A stretch of DNA of 64,000 nucleotides from Achromobacter sp. Marseille-Q4962 (GTDB lineage Bacteria; Pseudomonadota; Gammaproteobacteria; Burkholderiales; Burkholderiaceae_B): the NCBI RefSeq assembly GCF_943737005.1, contig NZ_CALSFU010000005.1, forward strand, positions 124,001-188,000. The letters are read 5' to 3'. Position 1 is the first letter of the stretch. The number at the start of each line of letters is the position of its first letter. Position numbers and translations under genes: made by a program. Positions 8,698-17,239 of the stretch are shown one piece after another. The notes beneath the pieces are model-generated. The model did not search any database. It was not told where the DNA came from and was given only the letters and a program-made list of their open reading frames with translations.

Positions 8698-9675
8698 ATG
8701 CTGCTCTTCTTCAAGCGGCTGGCCGCCGGCGCGCTGGCGGCGGCCAGCGTCTGCGCGGGCGCGGCCGCGGCCTATCCCGACAAGCCCATCACGCTCATCA
8801 TCGGCTTCACCGCCGGCGGCCCCACGGACTCGGTCGGACGCTACCTGGCCCGCCAGATGGAAGCCGAACTCGGCCAGGCCGTGGTGGTCGAGAACCGGCC
8901 CGGGGCCAACGGCGTGGTTGCCGTCCAGGCGGCCCGACGCGCGGCGGCCGACGGCTACACCCTCATGCTCGGCAGCAGCGGAACGCTGTCGGTCGAGCCG
9001 GTGTACAAGCGCCGCGTCGATTACCAGGTGCTCAAGGATTTCCAGCCGGTCGGGCTGGTGGCGAGCTACCCGTACCTGCTCGTCGTGCCCGCCGGTTCGC
9101 CTTTCCGGAGCGTGGCGGAACTGATCGCCGGTGCGCGCGCGCAGCCCGGCAAGCTCAGCTTTGCGTCGGCAGGCAGCGGGGCGGTCAATCACCTGGCCGG
9201 CGAGTGGTTCAGCCACGCAGCCGGGGCCGATATCACCCACGTGCCCTACAAAGGGGATTCCGCGGCCATTGCCGACCTGGCGGCCGGGCGGGTGGATATG
9301 GCGTTCCTGAGCGCCATCGCGGCACTGCCGCTGGTGCAGGCGGGCAAATTGCGCGCCCTGGCCATTGCCAGTGCCCGTCCTTCGCCGATTGCGCCGGACC
9401 TGCCCACCGTGGCCGAGGCCGCTGGCATTCCGGGTTTCTCGGCCGAGCCCTGGAACGGCGTGCTGGCGCCCGCGGGCCTGCCTGCCGACGTCACGCAGCG
9501 GCTCAACGTGGCGATAAACCGGGCCATGAGCGCGCCGCAGGCTCGCGAGGTCCTGCGGAAGCTGGGACAGTTTCCGCTGACCGGCTCGCCCCGGGACTTC
9601 GCCGATCATATCCGCAGCCAGACCGAGCGCTGGGCGGAGGTTATTGAAACCAGTCATATTCCCAAGGCGGACTGA
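8698..9675 (+). CDS. Bug/TctC family periplasmic solute-binding protein
   Basis: A 325-aa secreted protein. The signal peptide ends about residue 24 (AAAAYPDKPITLIIGF), followed by the family start PGGxxD-like GFTAGGPTDSVGRYLARQM and VVVENRPGANGVVA. Bug proteins bind carboxylates such as citrate, aspartate or nicotinate. They may work with a TctAB permease or as orphan sensors; no permease lies nearby. It sits 49 nt after the dehydrogenase gene and 2 nt before the aldehyde dehydrogenase gene, so it belongs to this catabolic operon and probably captures its substrate. Confidence 0.88.
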   Translation: MLLFFKRLAAGALAAASVCAGAAAAYPDKPITLIIGFTAGGPTDSVGRYLARQMEAELGQAVVVENRPGANGVVAVQAARRAAADGYTLMLGSSGTLSVEPVYKRRVDYQVLKDFQPVGLVASYPYLLVVPAGSPFRSVAELIAGARAQPGKLSFASAGSGAVNHLAGEWFSHAAGADITHVPYKGDSAAIADLAAGRVDMAFLSAIAALPLVQAGKLRALAIASARPSPIAPDLPTVAEAAGIPGFSAEPWNGVLAPAGLPADVTQRLNVAINRAMSAPQAREVLRKLGQFPLTGSPRDFADHIRSQTERWAEVIETSHIPKAD

Positions 9676-9677
9676 TC

Positions 9678-11114
9678 ATGCAATATCCGGAATTGCTTCT
9701 CTTTATCGACGGTCAGTGGACCGCCGGCCGGAGTCAGGCCGCCCTGGACGTGCAGGACCCGGCCACGCAGGAGGTGCTGGGCCGGCTGCCAGCGGCTGCC
9801 GCCGAGGACGTCGAGCGCGCGCTGGCCGCAGCGGCCGCGGCCTTCGGACGGTGGCGCGCCACGCCCGCGCTGGAGCGCGCGGCGATACTGCGCCGGGCCG
9901 CGGATCTCATGCGCGAGCGCATCGCGCAGCTGGCCTGGCTCATCACGCGCGAGCTGGGCAAGCCCCTGGCCGAATCGGAAAAAGAAGTCGTCACCGCGGC
10001 CGAGATGTTCGAGTGGGGCGCGGAGGAAGCGCGGCGCGCCTACGGGCGCCTGATTCCCGCGCGCGCCGCTGGCATGCGCCAGATGGCGATGCCGGAACCC
10101 ATCGGGCCGGTGGCCGCGTTTTCGGGCTGGAATGCGCCGGCTATCACGCCTTCGCGCAAGATCTCAGGCGCCCTGGCGGCAGGGTGCAGCATTGTCATCA
10201 AGCCTTCGGAGGAAACGCCGGCGGTGGCCCTGGAGATCACCCGGGCCCTGCAGGACGCGGGCCTGCCCGCGGGCGTGCTCAACATGGTGTTCGGCGATCC
10301 GGGCGCCATTTCGCGCCAGCTGATCGAATCGCCGCACATCCGCATGGTGACCTTCACCGGCTCCACCGCCATCGGCCGCGAGGTGGCGACGATGGCGGCG
10401 CGGGGCCTCAAGCGCGCCACGCTGGAACTGGGCGGACATGCGCCGGTGCTGGTGTTCGACGACGCCGATGCCGAGAGCGCCGCCGCCGCGCTGGTGGCGG
10501 CCAAGTTCCGCAATAGCGGCCAGGTCTGCACCTCGCCCACGCGCATCTACGTGCAGCGTGCGCTATTCGAGCGCTTCGCGGAAGCGTTCGCTGCCGGCGC
10601 GGCACGGCTGCGCGTGGGAAACGGGCTGGAGGCGGGCGTGCAGATGGGGCCGCTGGCGAATCCGCGCCGGCTGGAAGCCATGCGCAACATGGTGGCCGAT
10701 GCCCGCGCGCAGGGTGCGCAAGTGCTGGCCGGCGGCGATGCGCCCGGCCTGCCGGGCTGGTTCTGGCTGCCCACGGTGCTGCGCGGCGCGGGAACGGAAA
10801 GCCTGGCCGCCAACGTCGAGCCTTTCGGCCCGCTGGCCCTGCTGCATCCGTTCGATGGCATGGAAGACGGGCTGGCGCTGGCCAACCGCCTGCCGTTCGG
10901 CCTGGCGGCCTACGTCTTCACGCACGATCTCGCGCGTGCGCAGCAGGCCGCCGATGGCATACAGAGCGGCGTGGTCTGCGTCAATCATTGCCAGGCTTCG
11001 ATGCCCGAGACGCCGTTTGGCGGGTACAAGGACAGCGGCCTGGGCCGGGAGGGCGGCATCGAAGGGCTGCAGGAATTCATGCAAACCAAATACGTCAGTC
11101 AGCGCGCGAGCTGA
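9678..11114 (+). CDS. Aldehyde dehydrogenase family protein
   Basis: A 478-aa NAD(P)-dependent dehydrogenase. It has SGWNAPAITPSRKISGALAA (cofactor and oxyanion-side region), ELGGHAPVLVFDDAD with the general-base glutamate, and NSGQVCTSPTRIYV with the catalytic cysteine. The end is SGLGREGGIEGLQEFMQTK, typical of succinate-semialdehyde/NAD-dependent aldehyde dehydrogenases. It starts 2 nt after the Bug gene. It probably oxidises the semialdehyde produced by the hydroxyacid dehydrogenase of the same operon (inference from context). Confidence 0.88.
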   Translation: MQYPELLLFIDGQWTAGRSQAALDVQDPATQEVLGRLPAAAAEDVERALAAAAAAFGRWRATPALERAAILRRAADLMRERIAQLAWLITRELGKPLAESEKEVVTAAEMFEWGAEEARRAYGRLIPARAAGMRQMAMPEPIGPVAAFSGWNAPAITPSRKISGALAAGCSIVIKPSEETPAVALEITRALQDAGLPAGVLNMVFGDPGAISRQLIESPHIRMVTFTGSTAIGREVATMAARGLKRATLELGGHAPVLVFDDADAESAAAALVAAKFRNSGQVCTSPTRIYVQRALFERFAEAFAAGAARLRVGNGLEAGVQMGPLANPRRLEAMRNMVADARAQGAQVLAGGDAPGLPGWFWLPTVLRGAGTESLAANVEPFGPLALLHPFDGMEDGLALANRLPFGLAAYVFTHDLARAQQAADGIQSGVVCVNHCQASMPETPFGGYKDSGLGREGGIEGLQEFMQTKYVSQRAS

Positions 11115-11168
11115 CGCCCGCGCCACCGCGCGGCAACAAGCGCGGGGCGCTCCCCATAGGAGACAAAC

Positions 11169-12374
11169 ATGAAGCACAGCGCAGTGTTCGTCCTGGTCCT
11201 GGCCGCGACCGGCCCTGTCCAGGCGGCGGGGATTTCCGACGATGTGGTGCGCATCGGCGTGCTCACCGATCTATCCGGCGCATACTCGGGCAATGTCGGG
11301 CCGGGTTCGGTGCTCGCCACGCGGCTGGCCATCGAAGACGTGGGAGGCAACGTCCTGGGCAAGCCGGTGGAGATGCTGTCCGCGGACCATCTAAACAAGA
11401 CAGACGTGGCGGCGGGCCGGGCACGCGAATGGATGGACCGCGAGAAGGTCGACGTCATTACGGAGCTGGGCAACAGCGCCGTGGCACTGGCAGTGATGAA
11501 CATCGCGCGCGAGAAGCGCCGGATGACCATGGTGACGGGAGCGGGCGCCATGCGCATCACCGGCGAGGATTGCGCGCCCACGAACGTGCAGTGGGTGTAC
11601 GACACCTATGCGCTGGCCAAGGTGGGCACGCTGCCGTTGGTCGAGAGCGGCGCGCGCAAGTGGTATTTCGTTACCGCCGATTACGCGTTCGGGCATTCGC
11701 TGGAGGCCGACGGCGCGCGGTTCGTGAAACAGGGCGGCGGCACGGTGCTGGGCTCGGCGCGCTATCCGTTTCCCGGCAATGACTTTGCGTCCTTCCTGCT
11801 GTCGGCGCAGGCCAGCGGCGCCGACGCCGTGGCCTTCGCCAGCGCGGGCGCGGACCTGCAGAACGAGATCAAGCAGGCGCGCGAGTTCGGCCTGGCGGAC
11901 CGGCAGCGCCTGGTCGCGATGCTGATGAGCATTGCCGACGTGCATGGCGTAGGCCTGGAGGCGGCGCAGGGCATGACGTTCGCCGAAACCTTCTACTGGG
12001 ACATGGACGACGAGACGCGGGCGTTCGCCCGCCGTTTCCGGCAGGCGTCGGGCAAGATGCCCACGGCGCTGCAGGCCGGCCAGTATTCCGCGGTGCTCAG
12101 CTATCTGCGCGCGGTGGAAAAGGCCGGTTCGGACGATGTGGAAGCGGTCATGAACGCCTTGCGCAGCATGAAGATCCACGACGCCTTCGCCCGCAACGCG
12201 CGATTGCGCGCCGACGGCAAGCTGATTCATGACACGTATGTCGTGCAGGTCAAGACCCCGGAGGAGTCCAAGGGGCCTTGGGATTACTACCGCATCGTCA
12301 AGACCATTCCCGGCGACCAGGCCTTTGTGCCGCTTGCGGAAAGCCAGTGCAAGCTGGCCAAGGGCGGCTCATGA
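11169..12374 (+). CDS. LivJ-type ABC transporter substrate-binding protein
   Basis: A 401-aa periplasmic protein with a short signal peptide ending near FVLVLAATGPVQAAG. It has the leucine-binding-protein fold pattern (VRIGVLTDLSGAYSGNVGPG, then ADHLNKTDVAAGRAREWMD). It follows the aldehyde dehydrogenase by 54 nt with AGGAGA before the ATG. No LivHMGF subunits lie next to it in this operon; the livGF genes at the window start are 10 kb away on the same strand. The operon therefore has two binding proteins (Bug and LivJ types), which suggests it must take up more than one compound or share a permease. Confidence 0.87.
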   Translation: MKHSAVFVLVLAATGPVQAAGISDDVVRIGVLTDLSGAYSGNVGPGSVLATRLAIEDVGGNVLGKPVEMLSADHLNKTDVAAGRAREWMDREKVDVITELGNSAVALAVMNIAREKRRMTMVTGAGAMRITGEDCAPTNVQWVYDTYALAKVGTLPLVESGARKWYFVTADYAFGHSLEADGARFVKQGGGTVLGSARYPFPGNDFASFLLSAQASGADAVAFASAGADLQNEIKQAREFGLADRQRLVAMLMSIADVHGVGLEAAQGMTFAETFYWDMDDETRAFARRFRQASGKMPTALQAGQYSAVLSYLRAVEKAGSDDVEAVMNALRSMKIHDAFARNARLRADGKLIHDTYVVQVKTPEESKGPWDYYRIVKTIPGDQAFVPLAESQCKLAKGGS

Positions 12375-13165
12375 GCGCGCTGCCCGAATACGCGGCCTAC
12401 GCGGTCCGCTATGCGACAACGCAGCGCCGTAGCCTGGACAACTTTCTGACGCGCAACGACTTGCACGACGGGCCGATGGCGCTGGACTTCTATTTCTGGC
12501 TGCTGCGCGGCCACGGCCGCAACATCGTCGTCGATACGGGTTTCAGCGCTGCGTCGGCGCGTGCGAGAAACCGGCGGTTCCTGCTGACGCCGTGCGACGC
12601 ACTGGCGGCGCTGGGACTGGGGGCCGGGGACATTGGCGACGTGGTGCTGACCCACCTGCACTACGACCATGCCGGCAACCTGGATCTGTTCGACCGCGCG
12701 ACCATCCACGTGCAGGAGGCCGAGATGGCCTACGCGACCGGCCGTTGCATGTGTTTTGCGCCGCTGCGCCATTTTTTCTCAGCGGACGACGTGGCGGCCC
12801 TGGTGCGCCAGGTCTATGCCGAACGGGTGCGCTTCCATGACGGCAGCGCAGCGCTTGCGCCCGGCGTGGAGCTTCATCGCATCGGCGGGCATACGCCCGG
12901 CCTGCAGATCGTGCGCGTGCACACCGCGCGCGGCTGGGTGGTGCTGGCTTCCGATGCGCTGCACTATCGGCGCAATCTGGCCGACGACAATCCGTTTCCG
13001 GCCATCTACAACCTGGGCGACATGCTGCATGGCTACGAACGCCTGCGCGCCATGGCCTCGACCGAAGACCATATCGTGCCGGGCCACGACCCGGAGGTGG
13101 CCCGGCGCTACCCCGAGGCCGCGCCGGGCATCTACCGGCTGGACTTCGACCCGCAAGGAGAATGA
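12371..13165 (+). CDS. MBL-fold metallo-hydrolase, N-acyl-homoserine-lactonase-like
   Basis: The 264-aa protein has the metallo-beta-lactamase metal motif THLHYDHAGN (HxHxDH). Downstream ligands follow in IGGHTPG, in ASDALHY (bridging aspartate) and in VPGHDPE. The opening FLTRNDLHDGPMALDFYFWL resembles the AttM/AiiB lactonase subgroup. It starts in the stop of the binding-protein gene (ATGA). In a catabolic operon it more likely opens a lactone ring or hydrolyses a thioester or ester than quenches quorum signals, but sequence alone cannot decide. Confidence 0.82.
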   Translation: MSALPEYAAYAVRYATTQRRSLDNFLTRNDLHDGPMALDFYFWLLRGHGRNIVVDTGFSAASARARNRRFLLTPCDALAALGLGAGDIGDVVLTHLHYDHAGNLDLFDRATIHVQEAEMAYATGRCMCFAPLRHFFSADDVAALVRQVYAERVRFHDGSAALAPGVELHRIGGHTPGLQIVRVHTARGWVVLASDALHYRRNLADDNPFPAIYNLGDMLHGYERLRAMASTEDHIVPGHDPEVARRYPEAAPGIYRLDFDPQGE

Positions 13166-13551
13166 CTGTGATGTTTCAAGACCTGCTGCCGCGCGATTTC
13201 GCCGACCGCGTCAATTGCCGCGAACGCCTGACGTGGCGCGGCCGGCACCTGGATACGGATTTCCTGCTCGAAGCGGGCGATGCGGCCTGGCTCATCGGGA
13301 TACGCCGCGGCCGCATCGAAAGCGTGCGCGGCGGACCGTTCGTCATGCCGCGCTGGCGGTTCGCGCTGCGGGCCGAACGCGGAGTATGGGAGCGCTTTCT
13401 GCAGCCCCGGCCCGAGCCGGGTTTTCACGACATCATGGCGCTGATCAAGTTCCGCCGGCTGCGCGCCGAAGGCGACCTGTATCCGCTGATGTGCAACCTG
13501 CTTTATTTCAAGGAAGTGCTCGAATGCGCACGGAAAGAGGGAGCGCAATGA
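13162..13551 (+). CDS. Conserved protein of unknown function between the MBL enzyme and the hydrolase
   Basis: The 129-aa protein is not recognised. It is soluble, without signal peptide or membrane segment. It has an ETDFLLEAGDAAWLIGI-like beta-rich front (here LDTDFLLEAGDAAWLIGIRR) and a helical end, which recalls small SCP2-like (sterol carrier) domains, but this is only an impression. It overlaps the genes on both sides by ATGA junctions (13162-13165 and 13548-13551), so it is translationally coupled to the lactonase-like and alpha/beta-hydrolase genes. It probably acts in the same pathway, perhaps as a binding or accessory protein. Confidence 0.7.
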   Translation: MTVMFQDLLPRDFADRVNCRERLTWRGRHLDTDFLLEAGDAAWLIGIRRGRIESVRGGPFVMPRWRFALRAERGVWERFLQPRPEPGFHDIMALIKFRRLRAEGDLYPLMCNLLYFKEVLECARKEGAQ

Positions 13552-14420
13552 AACCCGACATCGACTTCGAACCGGCCGTGGGCCGCTATCTGCGCCTGAA
13601 CATCGCAGGCGAGCCGCACCGCGTCTACGTTGAGACGGCGGGGCAGGGCGTGCCGCTGCTCTGCCTGCACACGGCGGGGGCCGATACACGGCAGTACCGG
13701 GCGCTGCAGAATGACGCCGGCATTCTGGAACGCTTCCAGGTCATTGCCTTCGACCTGCCGTGGCACGGCAAGTCGTCGCCGCCGGCGGGCTGGCACCAGT
13801 GTCGCTACCGGCTCACCACCCAGGGCTACGAGGCGGCCGTGCTGGCGGTGGCCGACGCGCTGGCGCTGGCGCGGCCGCTGGTCATGGGCTGCTCCATCGG
13901 CGGGCGCATGGTGCTGCATCTGGCCCTGTCGCATCCGGACCGTTTCGGCGGGGCGATCGGCCTGCAGTCCGGCGCGCACGTGGACCCTTATTACGACCTG
14001 GAGTGGCTGAACCGGCCCGATGTGCACGGCGGCGAGGTTTGCGCCGGCATCGTGTCGGGGCTGATCGGGCCGGGCAGCCCCGAGGTCCACCGCTGGGAAA
14101 CGCTGTGGCACTATATGCAGAGCGGCCCGGGCGTGTTCCAGGGCGACCTGCATTTCTATACCGCGGACGGCGACATCCGCGAGAAGGCGGCGGCCATCGA
14201 CACCCGCCGCTGCCCGCTCTGGCTGCTTACGGGCGAGTACGACTATTCATGCACGCCCGAAGATACGGCGCATCTGGGCGAGCGTATCGCCGGGGCGCGC
14301 TGGCAGATCATGGAGGGCATGGGGCACTTTCCGATGAGCGAGGATCCGGACCGCTTTCTGCGCTATCTGCGGCCGGTGCTCGAGGAGGCGGCCGCCGGTC
14401 GCGCCGCGCGCCTGGATTGA
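13548..14420 (+). CDS. Alpha/beta hydrolase
   Basis: A 290-aa alpha/beta-hydrolase fold protein. The oxyanion region is LLCLHTAGADTRQYR, the nucleophile elbow MGCSIGGRM carries the serine, the acid is probably in LLTGEYDYSCTPE, and the histidine is in GMGHFPMSEDP. It would cleave an ester, lactone or C-C bond (enol-lactonase-like). The start lies in the stop of the 129-aa gene. It is the last gene of the seven-gene operon; a LysR gene converges on it 19 nt later. Confidence 0.86.
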   Translation: MKPDIDFEPAVGRYLRLNIAGEPHRVYVETAGQGVPLLCLHTAGADTRQYRALQNDAGILERFQVIAFDLPWHGKSSPPAGWHQCRYRLTTQGYEAAVLAVADALALARPLVMGCSIGGRMVLHLALSHPDRFGGAIGLQSGAHVDPYYDLEWLNRPDVHGGEVCAGIVSGLIGPGSPEVHRWETLWHYMQSGPGVFQGDLHFYTADGDIREKAAAIDTRRCPLWLLTGEYDYSCTPEDTAHLGERIAGARWQIMEGMGHFPMSEDPDRFLRYLRPVLEEAAAGRAARLD

Positions 14421-14439
14421 ACGCGCCGCCCGGCGCGGC

Positions 14440-15336
14440 TCAGGCTGTTTCGGGCGCGCGCAGGGCCTGCAGCAGTTCGTGCGCGGCGCCGCCCAGGTCG
14501 CGCGGCGACCGCACGCACACGAAGAACTGGCGCTCGGCCCAGCCGTCGCGCAGGCGCAGCAGCGCCAGCCCCATGGCGTGCAGGTAATTGCGCGCGATCG
14601 CTTCCGGCACGATGCCGATGCCCACGCCCTCGCGGATCATGCGGCAGCGCGTTTCGAAGTTCGACACCTGCAGTTTCACATTGGGCGGGCGCGACAGGCT
14701 CGTGCCCGCGTAGGCCAGGAACTGGTCCAGCGAATGCCGGGGAAAGTACCCCAACAGCTCATAGTCCAGCGCCTCTTCGAGGAAAAGCTCGCCGCGCCCG
14801 GCCAGGGGATGGCCCAGCGGCACCACCAGTCCGACGCGGTCGCGGCGGAACGGATAGGACTCCACGCCGGGCATGGGATAGTCCGCATGGTAGATACCGA
14901 TGTCCACGGTGCCCTCTGCGACCAGCCGCGGAATGTCGTAGCTGTGCCGGTCCAGGAGATCCACGCTTACGTCGCTGCGTCCGGCCAGGAAGCGCCCCAT
15001 GACGGCGGGCAGGAACTGCAGGATGGTGGAGGGATTGGCCGCCAGCTTCACCTTGGCCTGGCCGTTGGCCGAAAAGCGCTGCACGGCCTGTTCGGTCAGT
15101 TGCACGCTGCGCAGGATGGCCTTGGCCCGCTGGTACAGCAGCACGCCCGCCTGCGTGGGCTCCACGCCCCGTCCGTGGCGCAGGAGCAGGACCCGGTCGA
15201 GCTGGCGCTCCAGCTCCGCCACCCGCTTGCTCGCGGCGGAGGTGACCAGGTTTTCCCTTTCCGCCGCCTTGGACAGGCTTTTCTCCTCCACCGCCGCCAC
15301 GAAAATCTCGAGCGCGGGTATATCGAGCTTTTTCAT
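14440..15336 (-). CDS. LysR family transcriptional regulator
   Basis: A 298-aa regulator. The N-terminal winged helix-turn-helix is LEIFVAAVEEKSLSKAAERE with TSAASKRVAELERQL, and an effector-binding domain follows. It is convergent with the seven-gene catabolic operon, so it is a candidate activator of that operon's promoter near 7711, 7 kb away, as well as of its own promoter. The 214-nt gap to the divergent 73-aa gene contains a 16-nt perfect dyad (15407-15422). Confidence 0.88.
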   Translation of the reverse strand: MKKLDIPALEIFVAAVEEKSLSKAAERENLVTSAASKRVAELERQLDRVLLLRHGRGVEPTQAGVLLYQRAKAILRSVQLTEQAVQRFSANGQAKVKLAANPSTILQFLPAVMGRFLAGRSDVSVDLLDRHSYDIPRLVAEGTVDIGIYHADYPMPGVESYPFRRDRVGLVVPLGHPLAGRGELFLEEALDYELLGYFPRHSLDQFLAYAGTSLSRPPNVKLQVSNFETRCRMIREGVGIGIVPEAIARNYLHAMGLALLRLRDGWAERQFFVCVRSPRDLGGAAHELLQALRAPETA

Positions 15337-15406
15337 AGCGGCACACTATACCCGAGCGCCCGGTCCGAAGCGGATGTGTTGCGGTGCACAATCCTGGTGC
15401 GAAATT

Positions 15407-15422
15407 CGGTGCGCGAGCACCG
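15407..15422. promoter_or_regulatory. Perfect dyad CGGTGC-N4-GCACCG in the LysR upstream region
   Basis: The 6-nt arms CGGTGC and GCACCG flank GCGA. The site lies 70-86 nt upstream of the lysR start, in the divergent gap with the 73-aa gene. It could be a regulator site or a short hairpin. No T-N11-A consensus is claimed. Confidence 0.35.
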
Positions 15423-15550
15423 CTATGGATCGTTATGTGTTTGTCGCGCAACGGTTTTTTCCGGCGTGCTGCGGCGCTTATTGCGATGCAGCAAACTCAG
15501 GCCTACGATGAAACTGCGATCACCCCTCGCGCTTTCTCAAGGAGAGAATC

Positions 15551-15772
15551 ATGAGCAACACCGCATTGAAGAATGCCCGCCTGTCGGACTCGCTCGAGCA
15601 GTCCCTGATCCGCGAGGCCGTCAAGGCGGAGAGCCTGTCCGGCCCGTTCAGCCGCCGCGGCTGGCGGCGGCTCAAGGTGCGCCTGGCGCGTTTTGGCGGG
15701 GCGATCGGCGAAGTGCTGCACGATATGGACGCGGGCCGCAGGCAGCATCCCGTGATTTCCGCCTACCACTGA
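15551..15772 (+). CDS. Small conserved-looking basic protein of unknown function
   Basis: The 73-aa protein is not recognised. It is highly charged: the first half is helical (SDSLEQSLIREAVKAESLSG), then comes an Arg/Trp-rich stretch RRGWRRLKVRLARFGGAIGE. AAGGAGAG stands 5 nt before the ATG. It is a lone gene between a divergent LysR gene and a convergent Nramp gene. The Arg/Trp segment recalls DUF1127-type small proteins but lacks their full signature. The strong ribosome site and the spacing support a real gene. Confidence 0.6.
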   Translation: MSNTALKNARLSDSLEQSLIREAVKAESLSGPFSRRGWRRLKVRLARFGGAIGEVLHDMDAGRRQHPVISAYH

Positions 15773-15829
15773 CCCGCCGTTCGCGGGCGGCCTGGAGCGC
15801 GCCGGCCCGCGAGCGGCCGCCTGTGCGGA

Positions 15830-17116
15830 CTACGCCAGCGCATCCCACACCAGATAGCCGTCCAGCAGGATGATCGCGGCGGTGGCCGCGATGGCGGCGG
15901 CGGCCCATCCGCCGCGCAGCGCATGGCGGCCCATCAGGCTGGCGCGCCGCGCCAGCAGCACCAGCGGCACCAGGGCGAAGGGCAGGGCCAGGCTGAGGAT
16001 CACCTGGCTCAGCACCAGCAGGCCGTCCGGATCCTGGCCGCCGGAATGAATGAGCAGCCCCACGGCCGCCGCGCCCGCGACCAGGCGCGTGAACAGGGCG
16101 CGGCGGCGGTCGCTCCAGCCCTGCCGGACCTGGAATCCGCGCGAAAGAATGCGTCCGGCCAGCACGCCGGTGATGGTCGAACTCTGGCCGGCGGCGTACA
16201 GCGCCACCGCGAAGACCAGGGCCGCGCCCAAGCCCAGCGTCTGACCGATGACCGCATGGGCCGCATCCAGGCTGGACACCGCCAGGCCGGCGCCCGACAG
16301 CGAGGCCGCCGCCACGATCATGATGGCCGAGTTGATCAGCATAGCCACGCCGAGCGACACCATGGTGTCGTTGCGGGCCACCCGCATGGCCATGCCGCGC
16401 GCCTGCGGCGGCAATTGGCGGGCGCGCTGCGCCAGCGAGCCGGAATGCAGGTAGAGGTTGTGCGGCATGAGCGTCGCGCCCAGGATGCCCAGCGCGATCA
16501 TGAAGCCCTCGGGGTCGCGCAGCGCCCGTCCGGTCTGCGCGACGCCCCCGGCCATCGCGGTCCAGGACGGATTGGCCTCGAAGAGCAGGAAGACGAAAGA
16601 CATGGCCACCACCGCCAGCAGCGCGGCGATGACGCGCTCGTGCCGGTCGGCGTTGCCGCGGGCCAGGGCCAGCACCACGAAGGTTCCCACCCCCGTGACG
16701 GCCACGCCGGCGAGCAAGGGCAGGCCGAAGAGCAGGCGCAGCGCGATAGCGCCGCCGATCAGTTCGGCCAGCGCCGTGGCGAGAATGGCGGCCTCGCCGG
16801 CCAGCCAGGCGGCTTTGGCCACGCGTGGGGAAAGATGGCGGGCGGTGAGGGTGGCCAGGTCTTCGCCGGTGGCCAGGGCCAGGCGCGACACCAGCACCTG
16901 GAAGCCGAGCGCCAGGAAGGCCGAGGCGAAGACCACCATGAGCAGTCCGTAGCCGTAGCCGCTGCCGCCGGCGATGTCGGTGGCCCAGTTGCCCGGGTCG
17001 ATGTAGCCGACGGCGACAAGCATGCCCGAGCCCACCATGCGCCGCAGGCTGGCGGAAAGTTGGACATTGTGCCGGGCGGCCCGGCCGCCCGAGATCGCGA
17101 GAATCAGACCCGTCAT
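15830..17116 (-). CDS. mntH: Nramp family divalent metal transporter (MntH-like)
   Basis: A 428-aa inner-membrane transporter with about 11 membrane helices. It carries the Nramp metal-site motif DPGNWATD in helix 1 (VGYIDPGNWATDIAGG) and the helix 6 motif MPHNLYLHS, both hallmarks of proton-coupled Mn/Fe importers. The ATG at 17116 is 8 nt from CAGGAG; an upstream GTG at 17125 would sit on the ribosome site and is rejected. A Fur-like dyad lies 13-27 nt before the start, so metal-dependent repression is likely. Mn is the usual substrate in this family. Confidence 0.88.
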   Translation of the reverse strand: MTGLILAISGGRAARHNVQLSASLRRMVGSGMLVAVGYIDPGNWATDIAGGSGYGYGLLMVVFASAFLALGFQVLVSRLALATGEDLATLTARHLSPRVAKAAWLAGEAAILATALAELIGGAIALRLLFGLPLLAGVAVTGVGTFVVLALARGNADRHERVIAALLAVVAMSFVFLLFEANPSWTAMAGGVAQTGRALRDPEGFMIALGILGATLMPHNLYLHSGSLAQRARQLPPQARGMAMRVARNDTMVSLGVAMLINSAIMIVAAASLSGAGLAVSSLDAAHAVIGQTLGLGAALVFAVALYAAGQSSTITGVLAGRILSRGFQVRQGWSDRRRALFTRLVAGAAAVGLLIHSGGQDPDGLLVLSQVILSLALPFALVPLVLLARRASLMGRHALRGGWAAAAIAATAAIILLDGYLVWDALA

Positions 17117-17128
17117 ACGGCACACTCC

Positions 17129-17143
17129 TGAGAATGGTTCTCA
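17129..17143. promoter_or_regulatory. Fur-like operator upstream of the Nramp gene
   Basis: TGAGAA-TGG-TTCTCA is a perfect 15-nt dyad with 6-nt arms, similar in arms and spacing to Fur/Mur boxes. It lies just upstream of the ribosome site of the Nramp transporter gene. Either Fur or a Mn-sensing Fur homologue (Mur) could bind. The same 6-3-6 layout occurs at 50460-50474 before the FecI-type sigma gene. Confidence 0.65.
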
Positions 17144-17239
17144 TTTTCTTGAGGTGCCGGGGCCGCGTCAAATTGATTTTGGGCAGGGCGGCCATAGGCG
17201 GGCCCAATCGGCCCGCCCTGCGCCGCCGCCCGCGCGCCA

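Noticed and set aside
12371-13165. MBL enzyme as a quorum-quenching lactonase
   Set aside because: The metal motif fits, but the enzyme is embedded in a catabolic operon and no quorum-sensing gene is near; the substrate was left open.
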